Assembly: GCA_039881045.1 (NCBI GenBank)
Contig: JAYWVB010000032.1
Span: 248,001 to 312,000, forward strand
Direction of reading: 5' to 3'
Length of the DNA stretch: 64,000 nucleotides
From: Chaetomium olivaceum
Taxonomy: Eukaryota; Ascomycota; Sordariomycetes; Sordariales; Chaetomiaceae
The notes beneath the pieces were generated by a model, which ran no database searches, was not told the DNA's origin, and saw only the letters and a program-made list of their open reading frames with translations. Positions 33,423 to 45,987 of this stretch are shown one piece after another; the first letter of the stretch is position 1, and the number at the start of each line of letters is the position of its first letter. The translations under genes were made by a program, and so were the position numbers.

Positions 33423-33893
33423 AGACGACGATGCAGGTACACGAGAGGCACGGTAAGGTCATTTAGCCAGTGGTGTTATGATGGAGCAGGAGTAGTTGGC
33501 GTGATGGTCATAGTTTCATCTACTCTTATATTTTGAGCAAGTTGGTACCCTAAGTTGTTAAGCTCTATCAAGTTTGGAATAATCAAACAAGCAAGACATT
33601 CAATCACGGCCATTGAACCAAAGCTGCAGGGTCCCTAAAGTTAGGAATCGCTCATTGAGTAATCTACTCTACCTGTGATGACTGATACTCCTCCATACAA
33701 AATGGCGCATACTCCTGTGTCCAACAAGATGCCTAAAGCCCATCTATGCTAAAGTCACTAGGTTGCTCCATATCCGTGATGTAGGCTTTGCTGAACCGTG
33801 CCAAACGCCTTCGCTGTGAATCGCCTCCCAGAAAGGACTTCCCGGAGAAGCCCGAATAGTGCAATAGGAAGCCAAAGATGCAAGGTAAGGTCC
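33423..33893. other. Convergent 3' spacer
   Basis: Between the stop codons of two convergent genes; no feature is supported. Confidence 0.5.
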
Positions 33894-35725
33894 CTAAGAC
33901 TCTTGCTTCGGGCCTTCCTGATGCACTTGCCCTAGCTCCGTATCTTTCGAGGAGGAGGCTTGGTCCTCTTGCTGCATGATGGTCGCCGGGGTGTTCCGGG
34001 TCTTCCATGCCGGTGTGCCGATGTATTTGATCGCTGTAAATACAAGTTAGTTAATAATTCTTTGTTACAACAACGAGGAAGAGGGAGAGTGGAAACAAAC
34101 TCACCACCTGGCTGCTTGTCATCAAACATTTGGGCCACCTCCTCGAGCGACTTGTTGGCGGTTTCGGGGAAGAGGAAAAAGACGTGGAGGTGCATGGTGG
34201 CACAAAAGACGGCAAAGATGACGTATGTCTTCCAGGTGATGTTCTCAAAGGCCGGGGGGACGAAGTAGGCGAGGGCGAAGTTGAAGGTCCAATTAGCCGC
34301 AGTTGCGAGAGCGACGGCCTTGCCGCGGAGGCGCAAGGGGAAGAGCTCCGGAGGGTAGGCCCACGACACAGGGCCCCAGGTCGGCGCATAGCTGGCGACA
34401 AACAGGCATGTCGACACGATGATGACCCAGGCAGGGGCGTCGCTCACAGCCATGGACTCGGACGCGGACGGGAACTCGCCGGGATAGGGAGTGCGGCTGT
34501 AGACGCCGAACATGATGGCGTTGATGACCAAAAACAGACACATCAAGGCGGATCCGATAAGAAGAGGCAATCGACGGCCCCAGCGGTCGAGCCACAGGAG
34601 GGCCGGTACCGTCATGATGACATTGATGGCAAAGCTGACGCTGCTGGGGATCAAGACCGCGTTGGTACCAGATTCCGAGAGGCCGGCCATGGTGAAGACA
34701 TATGTGATGTAGTACATCATCACATTCATGCCTGTGAGTTGCGACCAGACCTGAGTGAAGACACCGATCGAAGTCCTGTTGAGCATGTTGGGGGCAAACA
34801 ACTCGGACCAACGGGCGTCGGCATGCTTGTGCTCCTCCTGAACCGCGGCCCGGATCTGCAGGAGTTCACGCTGAACAAATTCGGAATTGGCGTCGCCGTC
34901 GCCGTGGAGTAGAGCTAGGACACTCTCAGCCTCAGCCTCGCGGCCCTTGCTAAACAGCCACCGGGGAGACTCGGGCTCGCGCAGGAGGCCGCCGAAGAGC
35001 CCCATCGCGGGGAGCATCTGCAGAGCCCAGGGGATGCGAAAGGCGCCGCTTCCCTTGATGTAGGCGCAGCCGAAGCAAATGAAGTACATGATAAGAATGC
35101 CCCAGGTAATGGCCCACTGCTGTAGGCTGATGAGACGTCCACGCATCGACGGCGGAGAGATCTCGCTGATGTAGACGGGCACCTGGGCAGAGCAGATGCC
35201 GACAGCAAAGCCGTTGATAAAACGCCCAATGGCGAGCATGCTTAGGTGAACCGACGCGCAAACAATGACGGAGCCGAGAATCCTGTTCCTTCGGGTTAGT
35301 TCCAGGCCATGCTAATAATGCGTGCACCGCATTAGATCTAAGACTGAGTACATACCAAACGAGAGCGCCGATCATGATGGTCTTCTTCCGGCCGGTGCGG
35401 TCGGAGAGCCAGCCGGAGACAAGGGCGCCGATCAAGGAGCCGCCGGGCATGGCGGCAATGATACCGCCTTGGGTATTTGAGGAGGGGCCCAGGCAGTGGC
35501 CCTGCTCGTCGAAGCCGCGCTCATTGAACTGACACAAATACGGTTGCGTCGAGATGATAGCCGACATGGACGAGATGTCAAAGCCAAAAAGGGCGCCGCC
35601 TTTGAATACATGTTAGCACCAAACCAAATTAAACTGTAAAGGACTCGGTTGCCAGAAAGATGTGTGAAGGACTTACCAATAACGGCGAGGAACGCTATAC
35701 GGTATATTCTGCTGAGGTTGGCCAT
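33894..35725 (-). CDS. MFS sugar transporter (hexose transporter family)
   Basis: Plasma-membrane sugar:proton symporter or facilitator of the Sugar Porter family. Four exons (35725-35677, 35599-35356, 35282-34105, 34033-33894) total 1611 bases, 536 residues; introns 77, 73 and 71 bases have GT-AG ends. Diagnostic motifs: GALFGFDISSMSAI in TM1, GWLSDRTGRKK (loop 2-3), GRFINGFAVGICSAQVPVYI, PESPRWLF, TGMNVMMYYITYVF (TM7), DRWGRR and PETANKSLEEVAQMF in place of the usual PETKG-SLEE. The last short exon supplies an Asp/Glu/Ser-rich cytosolic tail. The ALFGFDISSMSAI type opening is common in fungal high-affinity hexose transporters. Appears intact. Divergent from the PNKP gene. Confidence 0.93.
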
Positions 35726-36863
35726 TTTGGCTGGGTCTTTATGGCGCTGAACAGAGTGAAAGATACCTAGGTGTTGTGAATGAATGTTACAGGCGAAGGT
35801 TGCCGATGAAGGTTGGGGATGAGGATTGCGATGGGATATTGTGAGATAGAGAATGGTCTGTGGGATGAGCAACGGCGGGGTTTAAATACCCAAACTCCCC
35901 AACCTTGGTCACGAGTCTGAGGTCTTCCATCTCAGGCTGGGCCGCTGGGGCCGACAGGTTCAATGCGCAACACAGCCTGGGTTGTTCATCGAACCTTACT
36001 GTGACGCTTGAAAATAAACAGCAGCGGTGCAAGCCATTCACCTATTATACTATTAAAGACCTGACTCACGTTTTATTCCCGCCACGTACACCGCCTATGC
36101 TCTACTTTGTACCTATATTCACCATGTTGTTTTGTTGTTGGTGTATTCGGCGCCTGTAAATGCTGTTTGTGGGTTAAGTCACATTCCAAGATAGGTAATC
36201 ACTATGTTCAATTGCAGCCACCTACCTTACCTTAGCTGGATAGGTACCTAGAAGCACTGCTGCTAGCTACCTTCTTTGTGTCATATTCGTTTCTATACCC
36301 TCTGTAAGTTGGGTTGTTCCGTGAGGAAGATACCGATAGGAGTTTATGATGTCACTGGCAGCTGTGACTCTGTGAGAGCCGGCACTGTGTACTGGCATGT
36401 GATAGAAAAGGAAAAATAGGGATATCGGTCAACCATGTGATTCCTTTTGCAGATTGACATTGTATACACAATACAGGCTGGTATGGTTTCGTCGTTTATT
36501 AGACTCGAGGGACCATAATTGTAGCATGGAAAACCTTTATCAGGCAAGATGACCAACGTTCGTCGTCGTTGCTGTTCGGGGTGTTCGGGATTGCCAAAAA
36601 CCTTAAACTCAATCGAGGAACAACCCTTGCCAAGCAGCCCCACTCTATTTGCCACGTGCTTTCGTACCTTGACGCGTCATCCCTGTCCGCGCTGCTGATC
36701 CATTTGGTGGCACCTCCAGGCCCTTCCTTGGATAGGATGTACCACGTACGAATCGCGACAAGTCTCCAGCCCAGGGCCGCCTCTTTTTTTTACACGTCTT
36801 TTATCAAGCTCGAACCCCCAAAGCTCACTCGGAAAACAACCCTTGCGCACCACGACAAGGTCC
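35726..36863. promoter_or_regulatory. Divergent intergenic region (sugar transporter and PNKP)
   Basis: 1.1 kb holding both promoters. It contains a TAGGTACCTAG palindrome at 36241-36251. No ORF is supported and no TATA box stands out. Confidence 0.45.
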
Positions 36864-38605
36864 ATGATGCCACCCACCAAGCGTTTGTCGTCCTCGGGGT
36901 CGAAGCGGCCTGCAGCGGAGAACGACGGAGCGATTTCCCCGCCCCCAGTGAAACGAAAAACACAAACTGCTATCTCCATCGTGCGATTATACCATTCCCT
37001 TCCATTTGTACTTTACCCATCGGCTGAACTGACCCATGTGATTAGAGAGCGCCGTCGCAAACTTTTTCACCCCCGCGTCACAAAAGCCTAAGGATCGTAC
37101 CACCTGGGCCGAGCGGTCCCCCGACGAGGACGTACCTGCGACACTGCTTGTTGCGAAATACATACCCGAGAATGCCGACTCCACCACGCTTGAGGCTCCG
37201 GCCAAACGGCAGAAGATTGCTGCATTCGATCTGGTACGGCGCATTTCAGACCATCTTGTGCGCCAAGCTCACCCGACCGTAGGATTCCACCTTGATCACA
37301 TCCGCCTCTGGCAAGCGATACCCCGATGACCCGGCAGACTGGAAATGGTGGCACCATTCTGTGCCCGGACGTCTTCGACAACTGTACAATGATGAGGGGT
37401 GCGTCGGTTTCGGTTGATCGCCGTCCCTGGCACTCTGCTGACGGATCCTAGGTACCGAATTGTCATTTTCACAAACCAAGGTGGCTTGACATTGCATCCA
37501 GATCCGAAGTCAAAAGGACCGAAGAGCGCAAAGAACAGAGTCCCAGCGTTTAAACAGAAGTGCAGCGCCGTTCTGAACCAACTCGACATCCCCATAACGC
37601 TCTACGCGGCCACCGGGAAGGACATCTACCGGAAGCCCCGGCCCGGGATGTGGACGGAACTGAAGGAAGATTACGACTTGTCCGAATCCGATATCGACCG
37701 CGAGAATAGCGTGTTTGTTGGCGACGCGGGTGGCCGCGTAGCCGAGCCGAAGGGATCCAGCGCCGCTGCGAAAGACTTCAGCTGTTCCGATCGGAACCTC
37801 GCCCATAATATCAACATCAAATACCAGACACCAGAAGAATTCTTTCTGGGAGAGGAGCCACGGGACTTTGCTCGGGATTTTGACGTAGGCAACTTTCCCT
37901 ATACGGAAGAGGACGAAGATGGTGAGGTGTGGTCCACCAAGCCAAACGACCAGGACATCGTGCTCTTCGTTGGTTTCCCTGGAGCTGGCAAGAGCACGTT
38001 CTACTGGAAGTACTTGGAGCCGTTAGGGTACGAGAGAATTAACCAAGATACTCTCAAGAGGCATGTCTTCACGCTTCCAGCCCCCGCTTTCGTACAATGC
38101 TAATACTGACCAGCAAAGACAAATGCTTCAAGGCAGCGGCTGACTTGCTTGGGAAAGGAGAGTCTGTCGCTGTGGGTGAGTTCGTGCCGGTCCCTACTGC
38201 TGCGATATCGGCCCGCTGATCACTCGCTAGACAACACAAATGCCGATGTCGACACACGCTCGCAGTGGGTAGCCCTCGCGCGCAAACACAATGTCCCAAT
38301 CCGCTGCTTTTGGTTTCAGACGCCGTTGCAGTTGTGTGAGCACAATGCGACGGCGCGAGCCCTGAACGGAAAGGTACACGCCGATATTCTCCAAACATGC
38401 TACCGTGAAAAATTCCCTCGCTAACTGGCATGCGTAGCTCAATCCCGAAGCCCGCCAGGCTCTTCCGAGAATTGCTTTTAGCGGCTTTGCGTCGCGATTC
38501 AAGGAACCCAAAATTGACGAGGGGTTCCAAGAGGTCGTCCCCGTTCCCTTCAGGTTCAGGGGAACGAAAGACGAGTACGATATCTGGGGCCGGTACTGGG
38601 TTTAA
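36864..38605 (+). CDS. Polynucleotide kinase 3'-phosphatase (PNKP/Pnk1 type)
   Basis: Nuclear DNA-end repair enzyme: removes 3'-phosphates and phosphorylates 5'-hydroxyls. Seven exons fit: 36864-36980, 37048-37233, 37283-37398, 37452-38060, 38114-38175, 38231-38373 and 38438-38605 (1401 bases, 466 residues). A basic N-terminal tail with KRPAAENDG and PPVKRKTQ leads to SAVANFFTPASQKPK, a motif also seen in fungal homologues. The HAD phosphatase domain has DLDSTL (created by splicing), IFTNQGG, KPRPGMW and VGDAGGR. The kinase domain has the P-loop GFPGAGKS, RINQDTLK and a WFQTPLQLCEHN segment; the end is DIWGRYWV. Intron 4 (38061-38113) begins GC, not GT. The first intron's acceptor is weak (TTAGAG), so that junction is less sure. 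Confidence 0.93.
38061..38113 (+). other. GC-AG intron in the PNKP gene
   Basis: The donor reads AG|GCATGT and the acceptor GACCAG|C, with a TACTGAC branch-like site about 9 bases before the end. Splicing here joins NQDTLK to SKDKCFKAA in frame. No GT donor in the vicinity gives the right phase. GC-AG introns are a small minority in fungi. Confidence 0.8.
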
Positions 38606-40968
38606 TAAAGCCAAATGGGGCTAAGAATGGAAGCTCACCGCGATACCGTTGAGGTTGGTTGGCTTTTTCTTATCCGAACTCTTCCCACTTTGGGAGGTCC
38701 CCATACCTGCTGCCAGGGAGAGCTGTTACGGCCCGATTCGATTTTAGGTTAGGGCGGATCGGGCGCTCGGGAACTCAGGCTGCCGAGTTCGCAGCTTCTG
38801 ATTACTCCGACAGAAAAAGGGTGTGCTGACCCAACCCACGTCCATGTACAAGTACATGGAGCTCAGTTCGAGCTCAGGTTATCCTTATTAGAGGTCGCCC
38901 CGATGGGCGGCTGGGGAAGCAACCTGCGGTCTGAACCTGGGTGGCAACCGAGGAAGTTCATCCGATTCCCTGGGCCCAATGGTACCCTACTTTCTGCAGC
39001 CGTCCGTGGGGTCCATGGTGGCTACCAAAACCGTTATCGGCCGGGGTTTCAGCTACCACCCAAGCGCTTCCACCTGGAAGGCATGCGGGTCTGTGATCCT
39101 GGAGAATGTCCCCTTTGAAGAGGCCGAGGTCACCTCTGCTTTCAGCCGCTCGTGGCCCTGATCGCTTTGACGAAGAGAGTCTTGATCAGACAGGCGAGGG
39201 CCACAAGAGTGCAGGGTGCGGGCAGTGTATGTGGACGTTTTGGAGGAGGTACACTATTCTTGTCTTTGGGTTTACAAGTGCTGCCGGCGTGGATGTCATC
39301 GAAACAGCATCATAGTACCTGGGCCCTCAGCAATATGACGTTTGGAGAAACTTTGGACTTCTTGCTTTAAGAATCCAGAGCTTGCCCATGATGTGAATCC
39401 GGCGTCAGCTGCCACTCATACCACGTCCCAACCTCCAGCTTACCGTCTCCAGGTCCAGCCGAGGCCAACCAAGGCCAAGCACCAAACGAAACCCAAGTGT
39501 GGCGCGCATCCCTGCACATGTTTGCCTTCCACCTTCCAACCCGGGGGAGATATCCGACGCCATTGTACCCGCTAAGGTCACCGTCTCTCACCTGCAAATC
39601 CGGGGTTGGCGAGAACCCCAGGTTTTAGGCTCTCGATCGCTTCCGCCAAACATGCTCTGGAATTTTATATCACAGCCGGAGATCAATTTTATTCCACAGG
39701 TACTCTTTTCCGTCTCCTGGCATGCCTGGGTCCCGAATGCGGATTTCTCGGCATTTGCGGGGTGCATGGCCCCGCCCATTCTAAGCTTCCTCGAAATGGC
39801 AGGTGGGATGTTTCATGGAGAACCTTCGACAAGAATTTTCTCTCCCTTTTCCGCGAAGCACCACTCCACGATAATCATCAACAGGGTGAGACAAGACAAG
39901 GCGACAAAACGTGGTTGTCGTCTCTTCAAGGTCCCGTCTCACAATGTCTCACACCAAGAAAGATAACTTAGACCAGCTAGACTTCCATTTGTAGTTATGG
40001 CCGTGCCCAGTACCTGCCAGAACAACCTGGCGTCTCAAGAGCCCACCCATGCCACCCTCCAGGCTGGCCACCTTCGCACTATCGCCTCGCATTGTCGCCT
40101 CGCATCGCTGCACATGTTGCATCAATTCCCAGATAAAGAGGTGCGCGAAAGAAGAAGGTGTCATCGGTTGATGCTTGGCTGCAGTGGCCGGTGCTGGCTG
40201 GCTGAACGCCCCCCGTGCCACTCGACCGGTGATCTTCTTAGCCTCGAGAGAAGAGTGGAGGACGCTCTCGGTGGCCAACTCGGGAACGCCAGGGAACTAA
40301 GGGCGCTCCTTTCGCCTCCCCCGCCGGTTACCCCCCTGATTGGCCAATGGCTCCCGGATTACCCTGCTCCCCGTCGGGAAGGAGGCCGATGCGAGCCCTG
40401 GCTGGTTCGGCCTCCCCCGACGACAAGTCCCCGCCGCGGCTTTGCCCTTGGTCCCGGTCAGCGGGGCTGCACGCGACATGAATCTGCACAGGAGATCCGC
40501 CGAGGGACCCAGTAACACCGAATCGAATTCTTCCTTATCGTGCCCTCACCACTCCTCTGGATGTGAGAGCCGGCACGCGCCCCGGCCACGCGCCCTATCT
40601 TTTATTTTTCATTTTATTCCCTCCTCGAACGAACCCCACAGCGTTTCTCTGCCTTCCCTGTGGGCTTTAGGTGTCTCGAGAATGTCTCCCTGCCTATCGT
40701 CTTATCTGACAAGCACTTCCTCCTTCCCTCGTTCTATCTAAGAATCAGCTGCTCCGCTGGCGACTCTTAAAGCCTCGTGCGCCCCGTTCCCTGCGCATCG
40801 TGCCGACCTCCGGTAGGGAAGAGGCTTCGATTCTGACCTTGTCGTCCGGATCCAGATATCGGCGGCCACCACCGACAGTGTCAAAAAAGCTCTGCTTTTT
40901 GTCCATCTCGAGCTCTTTTTTCGGCGACCACCACCGTGCTATCTAGCTCGCACGGTGCAGTCTGCGTC
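38606..40968. other. Long leader/spacer upstream of CNT gene
   Basis: 2.4 kb without a supported gene. Several short ORFs overlap in different frames and look like noise. The last 400 bases are pyrimidine-rich (for example CCACCACCG and CTCTTTTTTC near 40905-40940) and probably form the promoter and 5' leader of the nucleoside transporter. Confidence 0.5.
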
Positions 40969-42958
40969 ATGGCTTCGTCCGACGGCCAGCACGCCCCTGC
41001 CCCGGGGCACGACACAATCGAGTTCAGTGACCGGGCGCCACCCCAATACGCGCTGGAAAAGCAAACCAGCTCCGGCAGTAGCAGGCCCGCTGCCGTCGCC
41101 GACGACAAGAATACCTCATTGCCGGCCGAGCATTATGGCGTTGACTCGGAAAAGCAGAGCGAGAACGTTGGCTCGCTGCGTGCTAAGTCGGAATCTGAGG
41201 AGGACAAGCGGCCCATTGTCGCCTTGTGGAACCGCCATTGGAAGAAGCTGGCCCAGTTGGTCACCTTTATGGTCTTCACCGCGTCCGTAAACCCCTCTTT
41301 CCAGTGTCTTCCTGGCGCTAGTTGCCTGTTGTGGTTGAACACCGAGCTGATGGCCACGGCCGCTGCAGATGGTGGATTTACGGTCTCGTCTTCTTCCGCC
41401 ACACCGAGGGGAGAGGATGGCTAATTCCGTCTCTGGTCTATATCGCCATCATCTTGCGCCTGATCACTCTTTACATTCCCGCGAGGTTGGCCCTCCGCCC
41501 AGTCCGTTTTATTTGGATCCACACAGTCGTGAGGCTTTATGACATCGTCCCGGCCAAGCTGCATCAGCCGATTGCCGGCCTCGGCACTTTCGGCGTCTTC
41601 CTCGTCGGAAGCTTCGTCCCCGAGGAGACCGGAGACAACACGCGGGCGAACCGTGCCATCTCGATTTTTGGCTTCATCGTACTTCTGTGCGTGCTCACGG
41701 CCACATCGCGCAACTGGCGACTTATTCCCTGGCACACCGTCATTGGCGGCATGCTGACACAATTCATCGTCGCCGTCTTTGTGCTGCGTACCCAGGCCGG
41801 CTACGACATCTTCAAGTTCATTTCCGACATGGCCCGCGAGCTTCTGGGTTTTGCAGCCAAGGGCTTGGAGTTCTTGACCGACGAAAAGCTGCCCAACAAC
41901 AAGTGGTTCTTGACCGGCGTTATTCCGGCCATCATCTTCTTCATTGCCCTTGTCCAGATGCTCTACTATGTCGGATTCATCCAGTGGTTTATCTCCAAGT
42001 TCGCCGTTTTCTTCTTTTGGAGTCTTCGCGTGTCCGGCGCCGAGGCTGTTGTCGCTGCCGCCACCCCTTTCATCGGCCAGGGCGAGTCCGCCATGCTCAT
42101 CCGCCCCTTCATGGACCACTTGACCATGGCCGAAATCCACCAGATCATGACGTGCGGCTTCGCCACCATCGCCGGCTCCGTTTTGGTAGCCTACATAGGC
42201 ATGGGCTTAAACGCCCAGGCTCTCGTGTCCAGTTGTATCATGTCGATTCCCGCCACCTTGGCCGTCTCTAAAATGCGCTATCCCGAGACGGAAACCCCTA
42301 TCACCGCTGGCAAGGTGGAAGTGCCCGATAGCGAGGAGAAGGAACATACCGTCAACGCGCTCCACGCCTTTACCAACGGCTCGTGGTTTGGTCTCAAAAT
42401 CGGTGCCACCATTGTGGCTTGCTTGCTGACGATTATCGCCTTTGTCGGCCTGATCAACGGCTTGCTGGGCTGGTGGGGCGGCTACTGGGGCCTTGTTGCG
42501 CCGGGCCCGGTTCTCTCCTTGGAGCTTATCCTCGGATACATCCTGTATCCCGTTGCGTGGTTGTTGGGTGTGCCCAAAGACGACCTCCGCCAAGTCGGTG
42601 AGCTTATTGGCAAGAAAATCATCATCAACGAATTTGCCGCGTTTAAAGCCCTTGTTGAGGAACAACGCTACAAGGAGATGGCGGCCCGATCCAAGCTGAT
42701 CGCCACCTATGCCTGCTGCGTGAGTTATCCCATCTTCCCCTTACAAACAGAAACTAGACGGCCTGTATCTGACACGTGTAACAGGGTTTTGGCAACATCG
42801 GCTCGCTGGGTATCCAGATCGGTGTGCTCTCGCAGATTTCCCCCAAGCGTTCGGGTGACGTCGTGAAAGTTTCCATTTCGGCCTTCGTATGTGGTGTTTT
42901 GTCTACTCTGACATCTGCCAGCATTGCTGGCATGTTATTTACGGATGCAATGGTCTAA
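40969..42958 (+). CDS. Concentrative nucleoside transporter (CNT/NupC family)
   Basis: Proton- or sodium-coupled nucleoside importer of the plasma membrane. Exons 40969-41282, 41369-42719 and 42785-42958 total 1839 bases (612 residues); introns 86 and 65 bases, the first with donor GTCCGT. A hydrophilic N-terminal region of about 95 residues precedes the first membrane segment, which is followed by WWIYGLVFFRHTEGRGWLIP. Family hallmarks: GLGTFGVFLVGSF, the gate motif with AEAVVAAATPFIGQGESAML, PFMDHLTMAEIHQIMTCGFA and IAGSVLVAYI. The helical hairpin closes with KKIIINEFAAF, and the last exon carries GFGNIGSLGIQIGVLSQISP. Intact. Codon use looks strongly GC-ending, as for a well-expressed gene. 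Confidence 0.95.
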
Positions 42959-43578
42959 GAGTCGTGGGAATGTTGTCCCAAGTTGGATATCTCGTTTTGG
43001 ATACGCATATCTCACTCTTGGAGCGTTTTGCGATGGGCGGGTAGCATTATGGTGCGCCTGGGCCTAGGAGTTGGTGGTGAACTATTTCGAATAGCCGTTG
43101 AGAGTATACGGCAGGAGCAGCGGCATATGCCTGCGACCTCTTCTGAAACTGCAAGGACATGGGTTTGCGCTTTCAATGATACCCGAGTTACAAGACCAGA
43201 CTCGCCTTGCCATCCTTTGCTTCACCCCGCCAACGCCGACACAGCCTCTGGCCTCAGAATGTGTACCTAGGCCTTGGGTGCCTCCCATTCCACATCGCTA
43301 CCCGGGTAGGACTTGTCCCCCCGGATCCTCCTTGCCTGACAACAATGATCAGCACACAACAACATCTTGCGAAAATCTGTTCTGGTATCAGATTAACGGG
43401 TAGCAAGCCCCCCGGGGTTTCGCTCAGGCATTTTGACTCTTGGCCCCGGTTCTGCTTTTACCAGACCAAACAAACAGTGTCTTGAAGCTGTTATGTATCA
43501 CAAAGGTACAGCGTGCCCGGCATAGGCCGTGTGTTTACTACACCCTAAAGTTATCATACTTGTCTCAACATCTACGAC
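42959..43578. other. Convergent 3' spacer
   Basis: Between the convergent CNT and dehydratase genes. No supported feature. Confidence 0.5.
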
Positions 43579-45583
43579 CTAGGCATTGGCGATTTCGGCT
43601 CCCTTAACCACCGGCCCGGGACCGTCAGCAGTAAGGAATCCGAAGTCCACCCCATGCTCCGCTTGATTCACCTCCCGCATATACAAGCCATGGTATCCTC
43701 TAGCCTTCTCGCGTGCCACCCAGGGTTCCTCGTCTTTGCCGGCCATCTCCCGTTGTCTTCGCTTGATCCTGTCCTGGATCTCCGCTTCCCCAACTTCCAA
43801 GTTTAACACCCTCTCCTCCACATCACATACCACCACGTCCCCGTCCCTAACGACCCCTAGAACCGACCCGGGATCCGCTCCTTCCGGCGACACATGCAAC
43901 ACAATCGTACCGCCAGCGGTGCCACTCATGCGCCCGTCCGAAATCCGCAGCATATCTAGCACACCCTGCGCAGCCAGCTTCCTCGGGATCGGAATTAGCC
44001 CCGCCTCAGGCATGCCCGGGTTGCCCACCGGCCCAATCCCCTTCAAAATCAACACGCTGTCCGCATCCACATCCAAATCCGGGTCATCAATCCGCGCCGC
44101 CAGGTCCGCAGACCCGTTAAATACCACCGCCTTGCCCCTGTCGGAACAGCCGCCTATCCTTGGACGCGCTCGCCTTGAGGACAGCCGCGCCGCCCGGGGA
44201 GAGGTTGCCGTGCTGCAAGACGACGAGTGCGGACGACGGGTAAAGCGGGTCGTCGAGCGGGCGGATGCAGTTGGCGGGGCTGTCGCGCGGGAGCGGGCGG
44301 AAGGGTGTATGGGTGAGCTCATCACCGAGGGTGCGCCCTGTTACGGTGAGGGCGTCGAGGTGCAGGAGGGGCTTGAGCTGGTGCAGCAGGGCGAGCATGC
44401 CGCCGGCGTTGTGGAAGTCTGTCATGTAGTTCTCGCCGCTGGGCTTGAGGTCGAGGAGGAGGGGGGTTTGTCGCCCGATGGCGTCGACGGTGGCGGGGGT
44501 TATGGTTCCTACGATGGCTGGGTGGCGGTTGATGATGGCCATCAGATGGACCATGGCGTTGGTGGAGCCACCTATGGCTTGGAGGACGGTGATGGCATTG
44601 AGAAAAGATTCCCGCGAGAGGAGGGCCTGCGGTTGCAACCGAGATTTGGCCAGTTGAACCGCGTGGGCGCCGGTGGACTCGGCCATGCGTAGGCGGGCGG
44701 AGGACACTGCGGGCGCTGTTGCTCCTTGTATGGGCATCATCCCCAACGCGACGAGCAGGCAGGCCATGGTGCTTGCGGTACCCATGACGCCACAAGTACC
44801 GGCCTATCCGTGGTCAGGAACCGGAATTGGGAAAGGCAACCCACTCAACACAAGTCACCTGTACTTACAGTTGGTGCCAGTTCCTCGTTCAAAGCAGATA
44901 TATCCTCAATGTCGATGGCACCAGCCCGGAATTTAGCCCAGTTGCTCCGACAGTCAGTACAAGCCCCGACCCTCAGCCCCCGGTGGCTGCCTGGCATCAT
45001 GGGGCCGGTGACAAGGTGGATGATCGGCTTGTTGGCGGAGATCCCGCCCATCAACTGAGCTGGGGTAGTCTTGTCGCAGCCTGATGAGGTTAGTCATTAA
45101 GTCCATGCAAACTGTGCAATACAGCAGTAACCCGTGTACCATACCTCCTATCAACACAACCGAATCAACAGGCTGCGCCCGGGTCATTTCTTCGGTATCA
45201 ATGCTCATCAAGTTTCGCAGATACATGCTTGTGGGTGCAGCAAAGGACTCGTGCAAGCTAATGGTCGGGAAGTCGATCGCGAGTCCCCCGTTTAGTTGTA
45301 CACCCCTCTTTACGGCATCGATGAGTTGGGGAATGTTAGCGTGGCAGGGGTTGAAGCTTGAATACGTGTTAACGATGCCCACGATAGGCCGAGAGAGAGC
45401 ATCCTCGCTATATCCCATTGCCTTGATGAAGAGCTTCCGCATGAAGAGCGAGAAGTGTGCATCTCCATACGAAGTCAGTCTTTGGCGCAGACCAACCCCG
45501 TCTGGGTCGATGGCGGTTGTCAAGTCATAATCAGGGTTAGCCGCTGGTCGAGGGTGGGTTTCCTCGTCTAGAGTCGAAGCCAT
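43579..45583 (-). CDS. IlvD/Edd family dehydratase (sugar-acid dehydratase type), frameshifted
   Basis: Fe-S-dependent dehydratase related to dihydroxy-acid dehydratase and to L-arabonate/D-xylonate dehydratases. Exons 45583-45145, 45080-44869 and 44803-43579; introns 64 and 65 bases. Motifs in order: YGDAHFSLFMRKLFIKAMGY, NTYSSFNPCHANIPQLIDAV, FPTISLHESF, a Cys in GGCDKTTPAQLMGG formed across intron 1, GACTDCRSNW, GTCGVMGTASTMACLL, QAIGGSTNAMVHL, ENYMTDFHNAGGM, GGAAVLKASASKDRRLF, then in the next frame GKAVVFNG, GPVGNPGMPEAG and DGRMSGTAGGTIVLHVSPE. The slip is at about 44140-44147; total length is 3n+1. The YGD-FSL opening and GCDKTTPA favour the sugar-acid clade over mitochondrial ILV3, and no mitochondrial presequence is evident. 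Substrate unproven. Confidence 0.88.
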
Positions 45584-45987
45584 TGTGAACCGTAAACCTC
45601 TGCGTATCTTAGTAAGAATCTCGGTCTTGTTTGAGATGCCAGCGCAGTTTATTACACCGGTTTTTTTGAGTGACTCAGGGTAGATCGTGTGTCATGTGTC
45701 GGGTTTGTTTAGCCGTTTCGCCGAACGATCTTCAACCTGCTGCGGAGAACAAAGCATTTGGGTTAGTAGGGTGTGATTTTAGCTTTCATTGCGTCACGCC
45801 ATCTAGAGGAGCTGTGGGGTATGTTCCGGACAGACTTCGTCACAGAGCAGAAAAGAGGTGTTCATGTTGAGCCGAGAACTACCAAGAATCGAAACTGAAA
45901 TGGAAATAACCATTACTTGAACAGGGGAGATTGTATAGCTTGAGTAATTATGGAACATGATGGTGCCCCGCCTTGAGATAAAGCCCA
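45584..45987. other. Spacer
   Basis: Promoter side of the dehydratase gene and 3' flank of the hemerythrin-like gene; no feature is supported. Confidence 0.5.

Noticed and set aside
41421..42140. 239-codon minus-strand ORF opposite the nucleoside transporter
   Set aside because: Shadow of a GC-ending CNT exon; no domain or splice logic.
43736..44692. 318-codon plus-strand ORF opposite the dehydratase
   Set aside because: Antisense shadow of the IlvD/Edd coding region.
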